A stretch of 49,548 nucleotides of DNA from an uncultured Enterobacterales bacterium (GTDB lineage Bacteria; Pseudomonadota; Gammaproteobacteria; Enterobacterales; Enterobacteriaceae): positions 1 through 49,548 of the forward strand of contig CAMLBO010000029.1 of assembly GCA_946478305.1 (NCBI GenBank). Reading direction: 5' to 3'. The translations under genes were made by a program, and so were the position numbers. Under the pieces are notes generated by a model, which was given only the letters and a program-made list of their open reading frames with translations, was not told where the DNA came from and did not search any database. Shown one piece after another: positions 30,499 to 41,229 of the stretch (its first letter is position 1; each line of letters starts with the position of its first letter).

Positions 30499-31260
30499 AT
30501 GCTGGAATGCTATAACCTGAGCGTGCCGGGAAGAGTAGAGGCGTTTACTGCCCATGTGAACGCCGGGAGTCGTGTCCATATTATAGGTCCTAATGGAGCA
30601 GGCAAAACCAGCATACTGGCGCGAATTGCCGGAATGCTGGATGGGGAAGGGAGCATCAGCCTCGCTGGCCAACGGTTTGAAAGGTTAACGGGTGTAGAGC
30701 TTGCCCAACTGCGGGGCTATCTTTGCCAGCAATTATCACCGGTATCCATGATGCCGGTATTCCAATACCTGTCACTGCACCAGCCTGTAGGTGCCAATAC
30801 TGTGCTGCTGGAGCAAACGATCTCAATGCTGACCGATGCCTTACATCTGGAGGATAAACTGACTCGTCCAGTGACGAGATTGTCTGGCGGCGAATGGCAG
30901 CGCGTACGTTTGGTGGCAGTATTTTTACAAGTTTGGCCTACGCTCAATCCTCGTGCGCGTCTGTTGCTGCTTGATGAACCTGCCAACAGCCTGGATGTGG
31001 CTCAGCAGTTAGCGTTGGATACCCTGATTACGCTATTTTGTGCCCAAGGTGGGATAGCTATTATCAGCGACCATGACCTTAACCATACATTGCATCAGGC
31101 GCATGAAGTATGGCTAATGGCCGCCGGTCGGGTGGTGGCTGCGGGAGCACGGCAAGAGGTTATGCAGATTGAGCCGCTGACTGCCGTTTTCGGTGTTGGC
31201 TTTGAAATGCATCAAGTGGCCGGTAAGCAGTGGCTTATGACAACACTGAAGCATAATTGA
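30499..31260 (+). CDS. btuD: Vitamin B12 ABC transporter ATPase BtuD
   Basis: Cytoplasmic ATPase that drives BtuC. It is 253 aa. Walker A is GPNGAGKTS (30-38), the Q-loop is in YLCQQLSP, the signature is LSGGEWQRVRL, Walker B is LLLLDEPANSLD and the switch His is in IISDHDLNH. GGGAG precedes the ATG. There is no obvious terminator after it; the arnB control region follows. Confidence 0.97.
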   Translation: MLECYNLSVPGRVEAFTAHVNAGSRVHIIGPNGAGKTSILARIAGMLDGEGSISLAGQRFERLTGVELAQLRGYLCQQLSPVSMMPVFQYLSLHQPVGANTVLLEQTISMLTDALHLEDKLTRPVTRLSGGEWQRVRLVAVFLQVWPTLNPRARLLLLDEPANSLDVAQQLALDTLITLFCAQGGIAIISDHDLNHTLHQAHEVWLMAAGRVVAAGARQEVMQIEPLTAVFGVGFEMHQVAGKQWLMTTLKHN

Positions 31261-31363
31261 ACAGATATATCTCATAGCTCATCGCCTAAATAATTTATGA
31301 CATGCTTGTTTACAATCTACTTATCTCCAAAAATAGATCGCGCGCTAACAATAATGTGCACTC

Positions 31364-31396
31364 CGTTTAAGCCTCGTTAATAGAACTATCCATTAT
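31364..31396 (+). promoter_or_regulatory. PhoP-box-like element and -10 upstream of arnB
   Basis: CGTTTA-N5-CGTTAA (31364-31380) resembles the PhoP direct repeat (T/G)GTTTA-N5-(T/G)GTTTA with three mismatches. CATTAT follows 10 nt later, near the spacing of PhoP-activated promoters. It is weaker than the PmrA site below. Confidence 0.35.
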
Positions 31397-31507
31397 CAAA
31401 AATAACCTTTAAAGTATCCATCCACCTGATATTTAAGATATATTTATTCGCTAAATAGCTGTCGCATCACATATCTTTCTATTTTTCATCAAGTTAACTT
31501 GACGAGC

Positions 31508-31551
31508 CTTAAGGTTAAATTAAGATTAAGCTGTCAGTGTGCGTTCATTAT
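31508..31551 (+). promoter_or_regulatory. PmrA box and -10 of the arn operon
   Basis: CTTAAG-N5-ATTAAG (31508-31524) fits the PmrA (BasR) box YTTAAK-N5-YTTAAK with one mismatch, and a third TTAAG follows directly. CATTAT at 31546-31551 is a possible -10, 21 nt downstream. Together with the element above it explains most of the 372-bp gap 31261-31632; nothing else stands out there. Confidence 0.6.
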
Positions 31552-31632
31552 TTCAGTCCTGCGTTTAATTATTGTTAATTGAGCGCGTACTAAAGTTTGT
31601 TCCGAGTAAATTACCTCTTGCGGGATTGTGTC

Positions 31633-32775
31633 ATGGAAAATTTTTTGCCTTTCTCCCGCCCATCTATGGGTGAGGAAGAAATTGAGGCGGTGAGTCATGT
31701 ACTGCGCTCTGGCTGGATCACTACGGGTCCTCAGACGAATCAGCTTGAACAGGATTTTGCTGCAACCTTCGGGTGTAAACACGCCATTGCTGTCAGCTCG
31801 GCAACCGGTGGTATGCACGTTACCCTCATGGCGCTGGGCATAGGCCCAGGCGATGAAGTTATTACCCCCTCACAGACCTGGGTTTCCACCATTAATATGA
31901 TCGTTCTGCTGGGTGCAGAGCCGGTAATGATTGATGTTGATCCTGATACCCTGATGGTCAGCGCCGAAGATGTTGCTGCCGCCATCACGCCAAAGACCAA
32001 AGCGATTATCCCTGTTCACTACGCAGGCGCGCCTTTGGATCTTGATCCGTTGTATGCATTGGCCGAAAAACATGGCATTGCCCTGGTTGAAGATGCAGCG
32101 CATGCCGCAGGCACGCGTTACCGTGATCGCTGGATTGGCGCGCAGGGTACGGCTGTCTTTTCCTTCCATGCGATTAAAAATATGACCTGTGCGGAAGGTG
32201 GCCTGGTGGCGACTGACGACGATGCGCTGGCGATGAGAGTCCGGGCATTGAAATTCCACGGTCTGGCAGTCGATGCGTTTGATCGCGAAGTACAGGGGCG
32301 TAAGCCACAGGCCGAAGTGATTGAGCCTGGGTTTAAATATAATCTTTCTGATATTCATGCAGCTATTGCCGTGGTTCAACTGCGACGTCTGCCTGAAATC
32401 AATGCGCGCCGTACTGAACTGGCGAATCTGTATTTGCAAAAACTGCAGGGTTCACCGTTCCTGCCTATGAGTCTGCCGCAATATCCTCATTTACACGCCT
32501 GGCATCTGTTTATGATCCGCGTGGATGAAGAGCGTTGTGGTATCAGCCGTGACGCCCTTATGGAGCGTCTTAAAGCAGTTGGTATCGGTACCGGGTTACA
32601 CTTCCGCGCCGCGCATACCCAGAAGTATTACCGTGAACGTTATCCTGAACTCAGCCTGCCACACAGTGAATGGAACACCGACCGTTTGTGCAGTTTACCG
32701 CTGTTCCCTGATATGCAGGACAGCGATGTAGACCGCGTTGTCGCGGCCCTATTTTCCATTGCGGAGGCCAAGTAG
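31633..32775 (+). CDS. arnB: UDP-4-amino-4-deoxy-L-arabinose aminotransferase ArnB
   Basis: PLP enzyme that makes UDP-L-Ara4N from UDP-L-Ara4O in the lipid A modification pathway. The start at ATG31633 ([13 protein letters not shown]) matches the Yersinia N terminus; an in-frame codon 36 nt upstream would add residues without support. It is 380 aa (E. coli and Yersinia about 380-385). The PLP lysine is Lys182 in [24 protein letters not shown]-like SGWITTGPQ and [15 protein letters not shown] are typical. It is the first gene of arnBCADTEF and overlaps arnC by one base. Confidence 0.97.
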   Translation: MENFLPFSRPSMGEEEIEAVSHVLRSGWITTGPQTNQLEQDFAATFGCKHAIAVSSATGGMHVTLMALGIGPGDEVITPSQTWVSTINMIVLLGAEPVMIDVDPDTLMVSAEDVAAAITPKTKAIIPVHYAGAPLDLDPLYALAEKHGIALVEDAAHAAGTRYRDRWIGAQGTAVFSFHAIKNMTCAEGGLVATDDDALAMRVRALKFHGLAVDAFDREVQGRKPQAEVIEPGFKYNLSDIHAAIAVVQLRRLPEINARRTELANLYLQKLQGSPFLPMSLPQYPHLHAWHLFMIRVDEERCGISRDALMERLKAVGIGTGLHFRAAHTQKYYRERYPELSLPHSEWNTDRLCSLPLFPDMQDSDVDRVVAALFSIAEAK

Positions 32776-33755
32776 TGGCACAATTTGAACCGATCCAAAA
32801 AGTATCGATAGTTATACCGGTCTATAATGAGGAAGAGAGCCTGCCGGCTCTGCTTTCCCGCACGCAGGCCGCTTGCCGTCAACTGACACAAAAATATGAA
32901 ATTATTTTAATCGACGATGGCAGCAGCGATCGTTCTGCCGAAATGCTTAGCGATGCCGCTGAGCAACCTGAGAACTGTATTATTGCCGTTCTGCTAAACC
33001 GTAACTATGGTCAGCACTCTGCCATCATGGCAGGTTTCAGCCATGTTTCAGGTGATCTGGTGATCACTCTCGACGCAGACTTGCAAAATCCGCCTGAAGA
33101 GATCCCGCGTTTGGTTGCTAAAGCAGAAGAGGGCTATGACGTGGTGGGCACAGTGCGTGCCAACCGCCGCGATTCCTGGTTCCGTAAGTCTGCTTCAAAA
33201 ATGATCAACATGATGATCCAGCGCGCTACCGGCAAGTCCATGGGCGACTATGGATGTATGCTGCGTGCTTATCGCCGCCATATCATCGAAGCCATGCTGC
33301 ATTGCCATGAGCGCAGCACATTTATCCCCATTTTGGCTAACACCTTTGCGCGCAGAACCGTGGAAATTCCAGTGCAACATTCGGAACGCGAATTTGGCGA
33401 CTCAAAGTACAGCCTGATGAAACTCATCAATCTGATGTACGATCTGATCACCTGCCTGACGACGACGCCTTTGCGTATGCTGAGCGTGGTGGGCAGCCTG
33501 ATTGCCTTGTTTGGTTTCGTACTGGCAGTGTTCCTGATTCTGATGCGTTTGATCAATGGCCCTGCATGGGCAGCCGACGGGGTCTTCACCCTGTTTGCCC
33601 TCCTATTTATGTTTATTGGTGCGCAGTTTGTGGGCATGGGATTACTCGGTGAGTACATCGGGCGGATCTATAATGATGTTCGCGCACGTCCCCGTTATTT
33701 CGTTCAAAAAGTCGTTGGGATGCGTTCTGACGAAAACAGCCAGGAAGAAGAGTGA
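32775..33755 (+). CDS. arnC: Undecaprenyl-phosphate 4-deoxy-4-formamido-L-arabinose transferase ArnC
   Basis: Membrane GT2 glycosyltransferase that moves L-Ara4FN from UDP to undecaprenyl phosphate. GTG start shares one base with the arnB stop (TAGTG). It is 326 aa. The GT2 core has [20 protein letters not shown] and the DAD motif in [12 protein letters not shown]. Two C-terminal helices (about 238-260 and 272-295) anchor it. It overlaps the arnA start by one base, so translation is coupled through the operon. Confidence 0.97.
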   Translation: MAQFEPIQKVSIVIPVYNEEESLPALLSRTQAACRQLTQKYEIILIDDGSSDRSAEMLSDAAEQPENCIIAVLLNRNYGQHSAIMAGFSHVSGDLVITLDADLQNPPEEIPRLVAKAEEGYDVVGTVRANRRDSWFRKSASKMINMMIQRATGKSMGDYGCMLRAYRRHIIEAMLHCHERSTFIPILANTFARRTVEIPVQHSEREFGDSKYSLMKLINLMYDLITCLTTTPLRMLSVVGSLIALFGFVLAVFLILMRLINGPAWAADGVFTLFALLFMFIGAQFVGMGLLGEYIGRIYNDVRARPRYFVQKVVGMRSDENSQEEE

Positions 33756-35737
33756 TGAAAGCGATTGTATTTGCGTACCACGATATTGGTTGCGTCGGGC
33801 TACAAGCCTTAGTTGACGCAGGTTATGACGTACAAGCGGTATTTACTCATACCGATTCGCCAGACGAGAACAACTTTTTCGCCTCCGTTGCGCGTCTGGG
33901 TGCCGGATTAAATCTGCCCGTTTACGCACCAGAAGATATCAATCATCCGCTGTGGGTCGACCGTATCCGTGAGTTGCAGCCGGACATTATCTTCTCTTTC
34001 TACTATCGCAATATGATCAGTGATGAGGTGCTGTCCCTGGCACCTAAAGGCGGCTTCAACCTGCATGGCTCTTTATTACCTCGTTACCGTGGTCGTGCAC
34101 CGGTCAACTGGGCGCTACTGAAGGGTGAAAAAGAAACAGGCGTAACCTTGCACAAAATGGTTAAACGTCCTGATGCCGGTAATATTGTTGCGCAGCGCGC
34201 TGTACCTATCAGCGCTGAAGACATCGCGTTGACCTTGCACGCCAAAGTGCGCGATGCCGCACAGGTGCTGCTGGCGGACGTGTTGCCGAAAATGAAGCAG
34301 GGCGATATCACCCTGACTCCACAGGATGAATCTCAGGCCAGCTATTTTGGCCGCCGTACGGCTGCTGATGGTGAAATTCATTGGCACAAACCGGCCACTG
34401 AAATCAATAACCTGGTTCGTGCAGTGACCGAGCCTTATCCGGGTGCATTCACCTATCTCGGCCAGCGTAAAATGACCATCTGGCGTTCGCGTCCGCTGGC
34501 TACAGCGCATGAAAAACAGCCAGGCACGGTACTTTCGAGCGACCCTCTGGTGGTCGCCTGTGGTGAAGGCGCGCTGGAAATTCAGGCGGGTCAGAGTGAG
34601 TCTGGCCTCTACGTTCAGGGTTCACGTTTGTCGTTAGAAATGGGCATCATGCCTGATGTGAAACTCAGTTCACTGCCAACGTCAGTAATGAAGCGTCGTA
34701 CCCGCGTATTGATCCTCGGCGTGAATGGCTTTATCGGTAACCACCTGAGCGAACGCCTACTGCGTGAAGATAACTATGAGATCTTCGGTCTGGACATCAG
34801 TTCAGATGCGATCAGCCGTTTCATGGATAACCCGCATTTCCACTTTGTTGAAGGCGATATCAGTATTCACTCTGAGTGGATTGAATATCACATCAAAAAA
34901 TGTGACGTTATCTTGCCGCTGGTGGCTATTGCCACCCCAATCGAATATACCCGTAATCCACTGCGCGTATTCGAACTGGATTTCGAAGAAAACCTGAAAA
35001 TCGTCCGTGACTGCGTGAAATACAAAAAGCGCATCATCTTCCCGTCCACGTCTGAAGTTTATGGTATGTGCGACGATAAAGAGTTCGACGAAGACACCTC
35101 TCGTCTGATTGTGGGGCCTATTAATAAACAGCGCTGGATCTATTCTGTATCTAAGCAGTTACTTGACCGCGTTATTTGGGCTTATGGTGTTAAAGAAGGA
35201 TTGCGTTTCACCCTGTTCCGTCCGTTCAACTGGATGGGGCCACGTCTCGATAACCTCGATGCAGCACGTATTGGCAGCTCACGCGCCATTACTCAGCTGA
35301 TCCTCAATTTGGTCGAGGGTTCACCCATCAAACTGGTGGATGGCGGTGAGCAGAAGCGCTGCTTCACGGATATCAACGACGGTATCGAAGCACTGTTCCG
35401 TATCATTGAGAACAAAGAGAATCGCTGCGACGGGCAGATCGTGAACATCGGTAACCCGACCAACGAAGCCAGTATCCGTGAACTGGCAGAAATGCTGTTG
35501 CGTAGCTTCGAAGCGCATCCGTTGCGTGACCAATTCCCACCGTTTGCTGGCTTTAAATCCGTGGAAAGCAGCAGCTACTACGGGAAAGGCTATCAGGACG
35601 TGGAGCACCGTACGCCAAGCATTAAAAATGCGAAACGTCTCTTGAACTGGACGCCTGAAGTTTCGATGGATAAAACCGTCGACAAAACCCTCGATTTCTT
35701 CCTGCGTTCGGTTAATCCAGACAGCGATCAGGCATAA
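33755..35737 (+). CDS. arnA: Bifunctional ArnA: UDP-L-Ara4N formyltransferase / UDP-glucuronate decarboxylase
   Basis: Two-domain cytosolic enzyme, 660 aa as in E. coli. The N-terminal formyltransferase (about 1-305) shows Asn102/His104 in [19 protein letters not shown]. The C-terminal SDR-type decarboxylase (about 315-660) starts with the nucleotide-binding [16 protein letters not shown] and has SxSEVYG and the Tyr/Lys pair in [11 protein letters not shown]. It both oxidatively decarboxylates UDP-GlcA to UDP-Ara4O and N-formylates UDP-Ara4N. The start ATG overlaps the arnC TGA. Confidence 0.98.
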   Translation: MKAIVFAYHDIGCVGLQALVDAGYDVQAVFTHTDSPDENNFFASVARLGAGLNLPVYAPEDINHPLWVDRIRELQPDIIFSFYYRNMISDEVLSLAPKGGFNLHGSLLPRYRGRAPVNWALLKGEKETGVTLHKMVKRPDAGNIVAQRAVPISAEDIALTLHAKVRDAAQVLLADVLPKMKQGDITLTPQDESQASYFGRRTAADGEIHWHKPATEINNLVRAVTEPYPGAFTYLGQRKMTIWRSRPLATAHEKQPGTVLSSDPLVVACGEGALEIQAGQSESGLYVQGSRLSLEMGIMPDVKLSSLPTSVMKRRTRVLILGVNGFIGNHLSERLLREDNYEIFGLDISSDAISRFMDNPHFHFVEGDISIHSEWIEYHIKKCDVILPLVAIATPIEYTRNPLRVFELDFEENLKIVRDCVKYKKRIIFPSTSEVYGMCDDKEFDEDTSRLIVGPINKQRWIYSVSKQLLDRVIWAYGVKEGLRFTLFRPFNWMGPRLDNLDAARIGSSRAITQLILNLVEGSPIKLVDGGEQKRCFTDINDGIEALFRIIENKENRCDGQIVNIGNPTNEASIRELAEMLLRSFEAHPLRDQFPPFAGFKSVESSSYYGKGYQDVEHRTPSIKNAKRLLNWTPEVSMDKTVDKTLDFFLRSVNPDSDQA

Positions 35738-35749
35738 CGGAATTTGTGC

Positions 35750-36649
35750 ATGAAAAAAGTCGGACTACGAATTGATGTCGACACTTGGAGCGGCACCCGA
35801 AAGGGTGTCCCTCAATTACTGCGTGTTTTGGAAAAACATCACATCACAGCCAGTTTTTTCTTCAGCGTAGGTCCGGACAATATGGGGCGTCATTTATGGC
35901 GCCTTTTACGTCCGCGCTTCTTGTGGAAAATGTTGCGCTCTAATGCTGCGTCACTGTATGGCCTTGATATTTTGCTGGCCGGCACCGCGTGGCCTGGTAA
36001 AAAAATCTACCGTGACTTTGCACCGCTAATGAAAGAGACGGCGGATCGCGGCCATGAAGTTGGTCTGCATGCCTGGGATCATCAGGGCTGGCAGGCAAAA
36101 GTGGCTAAATGGTCCAAACCGGAGTTGGAAAACCAAATCCGTCTCGGCCTGGATGCGTTGGAAAAAAGCCTTGGTAAAAAAGTTGATTGCTCTGCTGTGG
36201 CGGGCTGGCGGGCCGATCAGCGGGTTATCGATGTAAAGCAAACCTTTGGTTTTCGTTATAACAGTGACTGTCGAGGGAAACGGCCATTCCTGCCGCTGTT
36301 GGAAAATGGCGAAACAGGCACGGTGCAAATTCCTGTGACATTGCCGACCTACGATGAAGTCATAGGCAATGAAGTGACCACCGCCACGTTCAATGACTTT
36401 ATTTTACAGGCCATTGAGCATGATAACGGCGTGCCTGTTTATACCATCCACGCCGAAGTAGAAGGCATGTCACTGGCGGAAATGTTTGACGACTTACTAA
36501 CCCGTGCTGCGCAGCAGGGTATCCAGTTCTGTGCGCTGGGTGAATTATTGCCTGCTGATCTGGCTACGTTGCCTGTCGGTCGTGTTGTTCGTTCCACTTT
36601 CCCCGGGCGGGAAGGGTGGTTAGGTTGCCAGCAAGAAGGTTTTTCCTGA
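35750..36649 (+). CDS. arnD: 4-deoxy-4-formamido-L-arabinose-phosphoundecaprenol deformylase ArnD
   Basis: Deacetylase-fold (NodB-like) enzyme that removes the formyl group from undecaprenyl-P-Ara4FN. The ATG at 35750 ([15 protein letters not shown]) gives 299 aa (E. coli 296); a TTG six bases upstream is less likely. Metal/catalytic residues are in LRIDVDTW (Asp9/Asp11 region) and [13 protein letters not shown]. It ends in TGATG with arnT. Confidence 0.96.
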   Translation: MKKVGLRIDVDTWSGTRKGVPQLLRVLEKHHITASFFFSVGPDNMGRHLWRLLRPRFLWKMLRSNAASLYGLDILLAGTAWPGKKIYRDFAPLMKETADRGHEVGLHAWDHQGWQAKVAKWSKPELENQIRLGLDALEKSLGKKVDCSAVAGWRADQRVIDVKQTFGFRYNSDCRGKRPFLPLLENGETGTVQIPVTLPTYDEVIGNEVTTATFNDFILQAIEHDNGVPVYTIHAEVEGMSLAEMFDDLLTRAAQQGIQFCALGELLPADLATLPVGRVVRSTFPGREGWLGCQQEGFS

Positions 36650-38319
36650 TGTCGAAAGCGTTCAAAGGTGTGTGGAGCACCGTACTCCTCCTGTTCTTTG
36701 CACTGGTTTATTTGGTCCCGCTGAATACCCGCCTGCTCTGGCAGCCTGACGAAACCCGCTATGCGGAAATCAGCCGCGAAATGCTACTGAGGGGCGACTG
36801 GGTTGTCCCTCACCTGCTGGGCTTACGCTATTTTGAAAAACCAGTGGCTGGATATTGGTTTAACAATATCAGTCAGATGATCTTCGGTGACACCAATTTT
36901 GCGGTGCGTTTCGGTTCTGTTTTCTGCACGTTACTTAGCGCCATTATGGTGTTCTGGCTGGCGATGCTGATGTGGCGTAACCGCCAGACCGCGTGCATTG
37001 CAGCGCTGATGTATCTCTCTTTCGTCCTGGTTTTCACTATCGGCACTTATAGCGTGCTCGACCCGATGATCACCTTGTGGATGACGGCCGCTATGGTCGC
37101 CAGCTACTATTCTCTGCGGGTCAGCCGCACTCGGCATAAAGCACTGAGCTGGATTGCGCTCGGCCTGGCTTGCGGTATGGGCTTTATGACCAAAGGCTTT
37201 CTGGCACTGGCCGTCCCGGTGATCGCCGTGCTGCCGATAATCTGGCGAGAAAAGCGCTTTAAAACTTTGTTCGGCTGGGGTCCTCTGGCCATTCTCAGTG
37301 CTGTTTTACTGAGCCTGCCCTGGGTCTTGGCTATTGCACATCGTGAGCCGGACTTCTGGAACTACTTCTTCTGGGTAGAACATATCCAGCGCTTCGCCGA
37401 GCAGAATGCCCAGCACAAAGCGCCGTTCTGGTATTACATCCCAGTCGTCTTCCTGGGCGCATTGCCGTGGATGGGGTTACTGCCAGGAGCCGTTATCAAT
37501 GGCTGGACCAAACGGGTAATGCGCCCTGAACTGTTTTTCCTGCTCAGTTGGGCAGTGATGCCGTTGATCTTCTTCAGTATCGCGAAAGGGAAACTGCCGA
37601 CCTATATTCTGCCCTGTTTTGCTCCGCTGGCTTTGTTGATGGCTGATTATTTGGATCAGATACGATTGTCCGGGCGTTTAAAAGCACTCAAAGCCAATGG
37701 CATCATCAATATTGTTTTTGGTGTACTGGCTGTGGTGGCGCTGCTTGTGATTTCCGGGCGTTTGCCATTGCATATTAAACCTGTCTATACCGCAGCAGAG
37801 TTTCCGAAAGTCGTCATAGCTATGTTGTGCTTCGCCGTTTGGGCGCTGGCAGGCTTACTCAGTCTGACCTCTGTGCGTAACCGTTGGTATTGGGCGGCAG
37901 CTTGCCCGCTGGTGTTGGCTTTGCTGGTGGGCCAGGTTATTCCGCAAAAAGTTATCGACTCTAAACAACCTCAGGCGTTTGTAGATGCCAACATTGCGTT
38001 GTTGAAAGAGAGCAAGTACATATTGGCTGATAACGTTGGGGTGGCAACTGGCCTCGCCTGGACGCTCAAACGCAGTGATATTTTGATGTACGACGAGAAA
38101 GGTGAATTGCAGTACGGTCTGAACTATCCAGATGCAGAACATCACTATATTGATGCGCATGACTTCTCTGCATGGCTGCAAAATGCGCGTCAACAAGGTA
38201 GGGTTGCGGTTGCAGTGAAGCAGGAGAGTATCGATGCTGATAACTCTAAACTGCCTGCTCCAGACAAAATTATTGAAATGGATCGCTTAGCCTTGCTGTT
38301 CTACAACAAACTGCCATGA
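36649..38319 (+). CDS. arnT: Lipid A 4-amino-4-deoxy-L-arabinose transferase ArnT
   Basis: Inner-membrane GT83 enzyme that adds L-Ara4N to lipid A phosphates on the periplasmic face, lowering the negative charge and giving polymyxin resistance. The ATG at 36649 shares one base with the arnD stop. It is 556 aa (E. coli 550) with about 12-13 membrane helices. The first periplasmic loop carries [15 protein letters not shown], the conserved DE-RYAE motif, and [13 protein letters not shown] follows. The C-terminal periplasmic domain starts near 430. Confidence 0.97.
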   Translation: MSKAFKGVWSTVLLLFFALVYLVPLNTRLLWQPDETRYAEISREMLLRGDWVVPHLLGLRYFEKPVAGYWFNNISQMIFGDTNFAVRFGSVFCTLLSAIMVFWLAMLMWRNRQTACIAALMYLSFVLVFTIGTYSVLDPMITLWMTAAMVASYYSLRVSRTRHKALSWIALGLACGMGFMTKGFLALAVPVIAVLPIIWREKRFKTLFGWGPLAILSAVLLSLPWVLAIAHREPDFWNYFFWVEHIQRFAEQNAQHKAPFWYYIPVVFLGALPWMGLLPGAVINGWTKRVMRPELFFLLSWAVMPLIFFSIAKGKLPTYILPCFAPLALLMADYLDQIRLSGRLKALKANGIINIVFGVLAVVALLVISGRLPLHIKPVYTAAEFPKVVIAMLCFAVWALAGLLSLTSVRNRWYWAAACPLVLALLVGQVIPQKVIDSKQPQAFVDANIALLKESKYILADNVGVATGLAWTLKRSDILMYDEKGELQYGLNYPDAEHHYIDAHDFSAWLQNARQQGRVAVAVKQESIDADNSKLPAPDKIIEMDRLALLFYNKLP

Positions 38320-38648
38320 CCGGATATCTGTTGGTATTAGTGGTCAGCATTCTGACCTGCGCGGGGCAGCTTTGTCAGAAGCAAGCCGCCCAGGTTGGTA
38401 AAGGTGACGTCGCCCGGGTTCTGCGCTGGTTGGTGCTGGCGGTAGGTCTGTTGGGCTTCGCCATGCTGTTGTGGCTGCGTGTGCTGCAACAGCTGCCGCT
38501 GAGCATCGCTTATCCGATGCTCAGTCTGAATTTCGTGTTGATCACCCTCAGTGCGCGCTGGATATTCAAAGAGCATGTTGACCGGCGCCACTGGGTTGGC
38601 GTCGGTTTTATCATGTTAGGGATTGCGCTGATGAGTATTAACGCATGA
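38316..38648 (+). CDS. arnE: Undecaprenyl-P-L-Ara4N flippase subunit ArnE
   Basis: Small four-helix EamA/SMR-type membrane protein (110 aa) that with ArnF is thought to flip undecaprenyl-P-Ara4N across the inner membrane. Typical features are [13 protein letters not shown] in the first helix and [29 protein letters not shown]. It overlaps arnT by 4 nt (ATGA) and arnF by 4 nt. Confidence 0.95.
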   Translation: MTGYLLVLVVSILTCAGQLCQKQAAQVGKGDVARVLRWLVLAVGLLGFAMLLWLRVLQQLPLSIAYPMLSLNFVLITLSARWIFKEHVDRRHWVGVGFIMLGIALMSINA

Positions 38649-39052
38649 AAACCAACGAACTGATGAAAGGCTACTTGTGGGGTGGTGCCAGTTTGCTGTT
38701 AGTAACGCTGGCCCAGCTGTTGATGAAGTGGGGAATGGTACAAATCCCGCTGCTTTCACTGTCTGCGATACAGATATCGTGGTTTCTCAATCACCTGACG
38801 GCACTGATTGCAGTGGGTTTAGGTATTACCGGCTATGTTTTGTCGATGGTGTGCTGGTACTTCACGCTGCGCGTATTACCGCTGCATCGTGCCTATACGC
38901 TGCTCAGCCTGAGCTATGCGCTGGTCTATCTGGCCGCAGTGACACTGCCTTGGTTCAATGAAGACGTCCATCTGCTGAAAACCTGCGGCGGGTTGTTAGT
39001 ACTGTTTGGCGTCTGGCTTATCCACAGTAAACCGAGCCAGCAAGCTCACTGA
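38645..39052 (+). CDS. arnF: Undecaprenyl-P-L-Ara4N flippase subunit ArnF
   Basis: Second flippase subunit, 135 aa (E. coli 128). Helices include [43 protein letters not shown] and [15 protein letters not shown]. It is the last gene of the arn operon. No convincing intrinsic terminator follows in the 168-bp gap before nlpC. Confidence 0.95.
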   Translation: MKTNELMKGYLWGGASLLLVTLAQLLMKWGMVQIPLLSLSAIQISWFLNHLTALIAVGLGITGYVLSMVCWYFTLRVLPLHRAYTLLSLSYALVYLAAVTLPWFNEDVHLLKTCGGLLVLFGVWLIHSKPSQQAH

Positions 39053-39220
39053 AAGCGATAAATTCCAACAAATTTGCCTTTTTCGATTGGATGACGGATA
39101 AAATAGCGTTAGATTCTTTTTATCCTCAAATAACCAGATCTTAGCGCGCAGTGGTGTGTTCCGGTAACATTCCGGCCAGACAGTGTCACTGTGACCGTCA
39201 TCCCTGAAGGAAAGACCGCA

Positions 39221-39700
39221 ATGCATTGGAAGACCGGAACCCTCTATTCTTTGCTGATTTTCGCCGCGCTGGTTCTCAACGGATGTAGCAGCCATGCACC
39301 GCCACCGAGTGGTAAGTTGTCCGATTCAATTGCCGTAGTTGCACAATTAAACGACCAGCTCAGCCAGTGGCGTGGTGCGCCATACCGCTATGGCGGTTTG
39401 CAGCCGAGTGGTGTCGATTGTTCCGGTTTTGTTTTCCGTACTTACCGTGATCGCTTTGGCGTGATCTTGCCGCGTACGACGACAGCCCAGACCAAAATAG
39501 GCAATAAGGTTTCCCGGGATGAACTGCTGCCGGGCGATCTGGTCTTTTTCAAAACCGGCAGCGGTGAAAATGGCCTGCACGTGGGCATCTATGACACCGG
39601 TGACCAATTTATTCATGCATCCACCAGTCAGGGCGTGACCCGTTCGTCACTTGATAACGTCTACTGGCGTAAGGTGTACTGGCAGGCGCGTAGAATTTGA
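39221..39700 (+). CDS. nlpC: NlpC/P60-family lipoprotein endopeptidase NlpC
   Basis: Probable outer-membrane lipoprotein with a cysteine peptidase domain for cell-wall peptides. The ATG at 39221 with AAGGA upstream gives 159 aa (E. coli 154). The lipobox is LVLNGC. The catalytic Cys67 is in GVDCSGF, the His in GLHVGIYD and a third polar residue in QFIHAST. The E. coli order btuD-nlpC-ydiV-ydiU is kept here but with arn inserted before it and lplA after it. Confidence 0.95.
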   Translation: MHWKTGTLYSLLIFAALVLNGCSSHAPPPSGKLSDSIAVVAQLNDQLSQWRGAPYRYGGLQPSGVDCSGFVFRTYRDRFGVILPRTTTAQTKIGNKVSRDELLPGDLVFFKTGSGENGLHVGIYDTGDQFIHASTSQGVTRSSLDNVYWRKVYWQARRI

Positions 39701-39844
39701 TTTCCCCTCAGCCTTCGAGTTGCTTCTGCGTTGACTTGAATGCTTTTGGGAAATTAATCATGTCGATACCCCCGTAGTTACTGCGTATTTTGCCTGCTTT
39801 TTACCTGCTATCATCTCATCAGCCTTTTTTCAGGATGAAACGTG

Positions 39845-40858
39845 ATGAAACCTCTCAGATTACTGCTTTCCGACTCTTATGATCCTTGGTTTAACCTTGC
39901 GGTAGAAGATTGCATCTTCCGCCAGATGACCACTCAGCGTGTATTGTTCCTGTGGCGCAATGCGGAAACCGTGGTGATCGGACAGGCACAAAACCCCTGG
40001 AAAGAGTGCAATACCCGCCGTATGGAGGAGGACGGTATCCGCCTTGCCAGACGCAGCAGCGGCGGCGGAGCGGTATTCCACGACCTGGGTAACACGTGCT
40101 TTACGTTTATGGCCAGTAAGCCGGAATACGATAAAAGCGTGTCAACGGCCATTATTCTCGATGCACTGAAATCGTTGGGTATCAGTGCAACGGCGTCGGG
40201 ACGTAACGATTTGGTGGCAAAAACGGCTGATGGTGAGCGTAAGATCTCCGGCTCCGCTTACAAAGAGACTCAGGATCGGGGCTTTCATCACGGTACTTTA
40301 TTACTCAATGCCGATCTCAGCCGTTTGGCAAACTACCTGAATCCGGATCCGAAAAAATTGCAGGCCAAAGGCATAACCTCGGTGCGTTCTCGCGTTGCCA
40401 ACCTCAGCGAACTCATTCCAGATATTAATCACATGCAGATTTGTGATGCGATTACCCACGCATTTTTTGATTGGTATGGCTTACAAGTTGAACCTGAAAT
40501 AATTTCTCCTGATGTTTTCCCTGACTTACCCGGTTTCGTCGAACAATTCGCTAAACAGAGCAGTTGGGAATGGAATTTCGGTAAAGCACCTGCATTTAGT
40601 CATTTACTGAATGAGCGCTTTGTCTGGGGCGGCGTAGATATCCATTTTGATATTTTAAAGGGCCGAATCAGCCGTGCACAGATTTATACTGACAGCCTAA
40701 ACCCCGCGCCATTAAATGCCCTCGCGTTGCATATGGTCGATACGCTTTATCGCCCGCAGGAAATAGCGGCGGTGTGTGAGCAAATAATCGCTGAGTATCC
40801 GGCACAGCAGGCGGAGCTTACTGAACTGAAAAACTGGCTGGTAAGTTGTGTGCAATGA
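39845..40858 (+). CDS. lplA: Lipoate-protein ligase A
   Basis: Attaches free lipoate to E2 and H-protein lysines via lipoyl-AMP. It is 337 aa from ATG39845 (E. coli 338); GTG39842 directly before it could add one residue. The lipoate-binding [12 protein letters not shown] motif (about 70-81), the lysine in KISGSAYKE and [13 protein letters not shown] are present. A C-terminal accessory domain covers about 250-337 ([15 protein letters not shown]). In E. coli lplA lies elsewhere, so this position is lineage specific. Confidence 0.97.
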   Translation: MKPLRLLLSDSYDPWFNLAVEDCIFRQMTTQRVLFLWRNAETVVIGQAQNPWKECNTRRMEEDGIRLARRSSGGGAVFHDLGNTCFTFMASKPEYDKSVSTAIILDALKSLGISATASGRNDLVAKTADGERKISGSAYKETQDRGFHHGTLLLNADLSRLANYLNPDPKKLQAKGITSVRSRVANLSELIPDINHMQICDAITHAFFDWYGLQVEPEIISPDVFPDLPGFVEQFAKQSSWEWNFGKAPAFSHLLNERFVWGGVDIHFDILKGRISRAQIYTDSLNPAPLNALALHMVDTLYRPQEIAAVCEQIIAEYPAQQAELTELKNWLVSCVQ

Positions 40859-41229
40859 TACCTGGTTGAACCCCCGCCACCGAGTCAAAGAAATCTCATG
40901 CTCAATATGAGAATACGAATAAATCCCGCCTACATTTACTCAGTTGCGCTAAAGGATGGCTAGCGATAAGATTGAGTGATAACCCCCTGTTTTCGTCTCC
41001 TGGGCTCCCGCAAAGAGAGAGTAACAAGGAAGGGGATACGCTTAAAAATATTTATTTCGCTCTTTTTCAGCAAATCCTGACAAGATGCTTAGCACCGGAC
41101 CGGCACTTTTTTGTTATCAGCAACAGGATTGTTTCGGGAATGCCAAGGAGCTCCGGTACCGTTCTGACTTGATTGATATACAACAAAGTTATTAATCATT
41201 GCGTAGCGCCGTTGACGTTTTGGAAAAAA
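40859..41229. other. 371-bp intergenic region, lplA / rflP
   Basis: No recognisable gene. It contains a small inverted repeat (TCTCAT-N7-ATGAGA, 40894-40912). A 66-codon frame opening at a TTG (40972-41172) has no Shine-Dalgarno and no familiar sequence, and I do not consider it a gene. The rflP promoter should lie here but is not evident. Confidence 0.5.

Noticed and set aside
39711-39760. Possible second ERIC-like remnant after nlpC
   Set aside because: It shares only a short TTCGAGTTGC-like word with sequences flanking ERIC elements and has no ERIC core hairpin.
40972-41172. 66-codon frame between lplA and rflP
   Set aside because: It needs a TTG start without a ribosome binding site, and its composition does not resemble a real protein.
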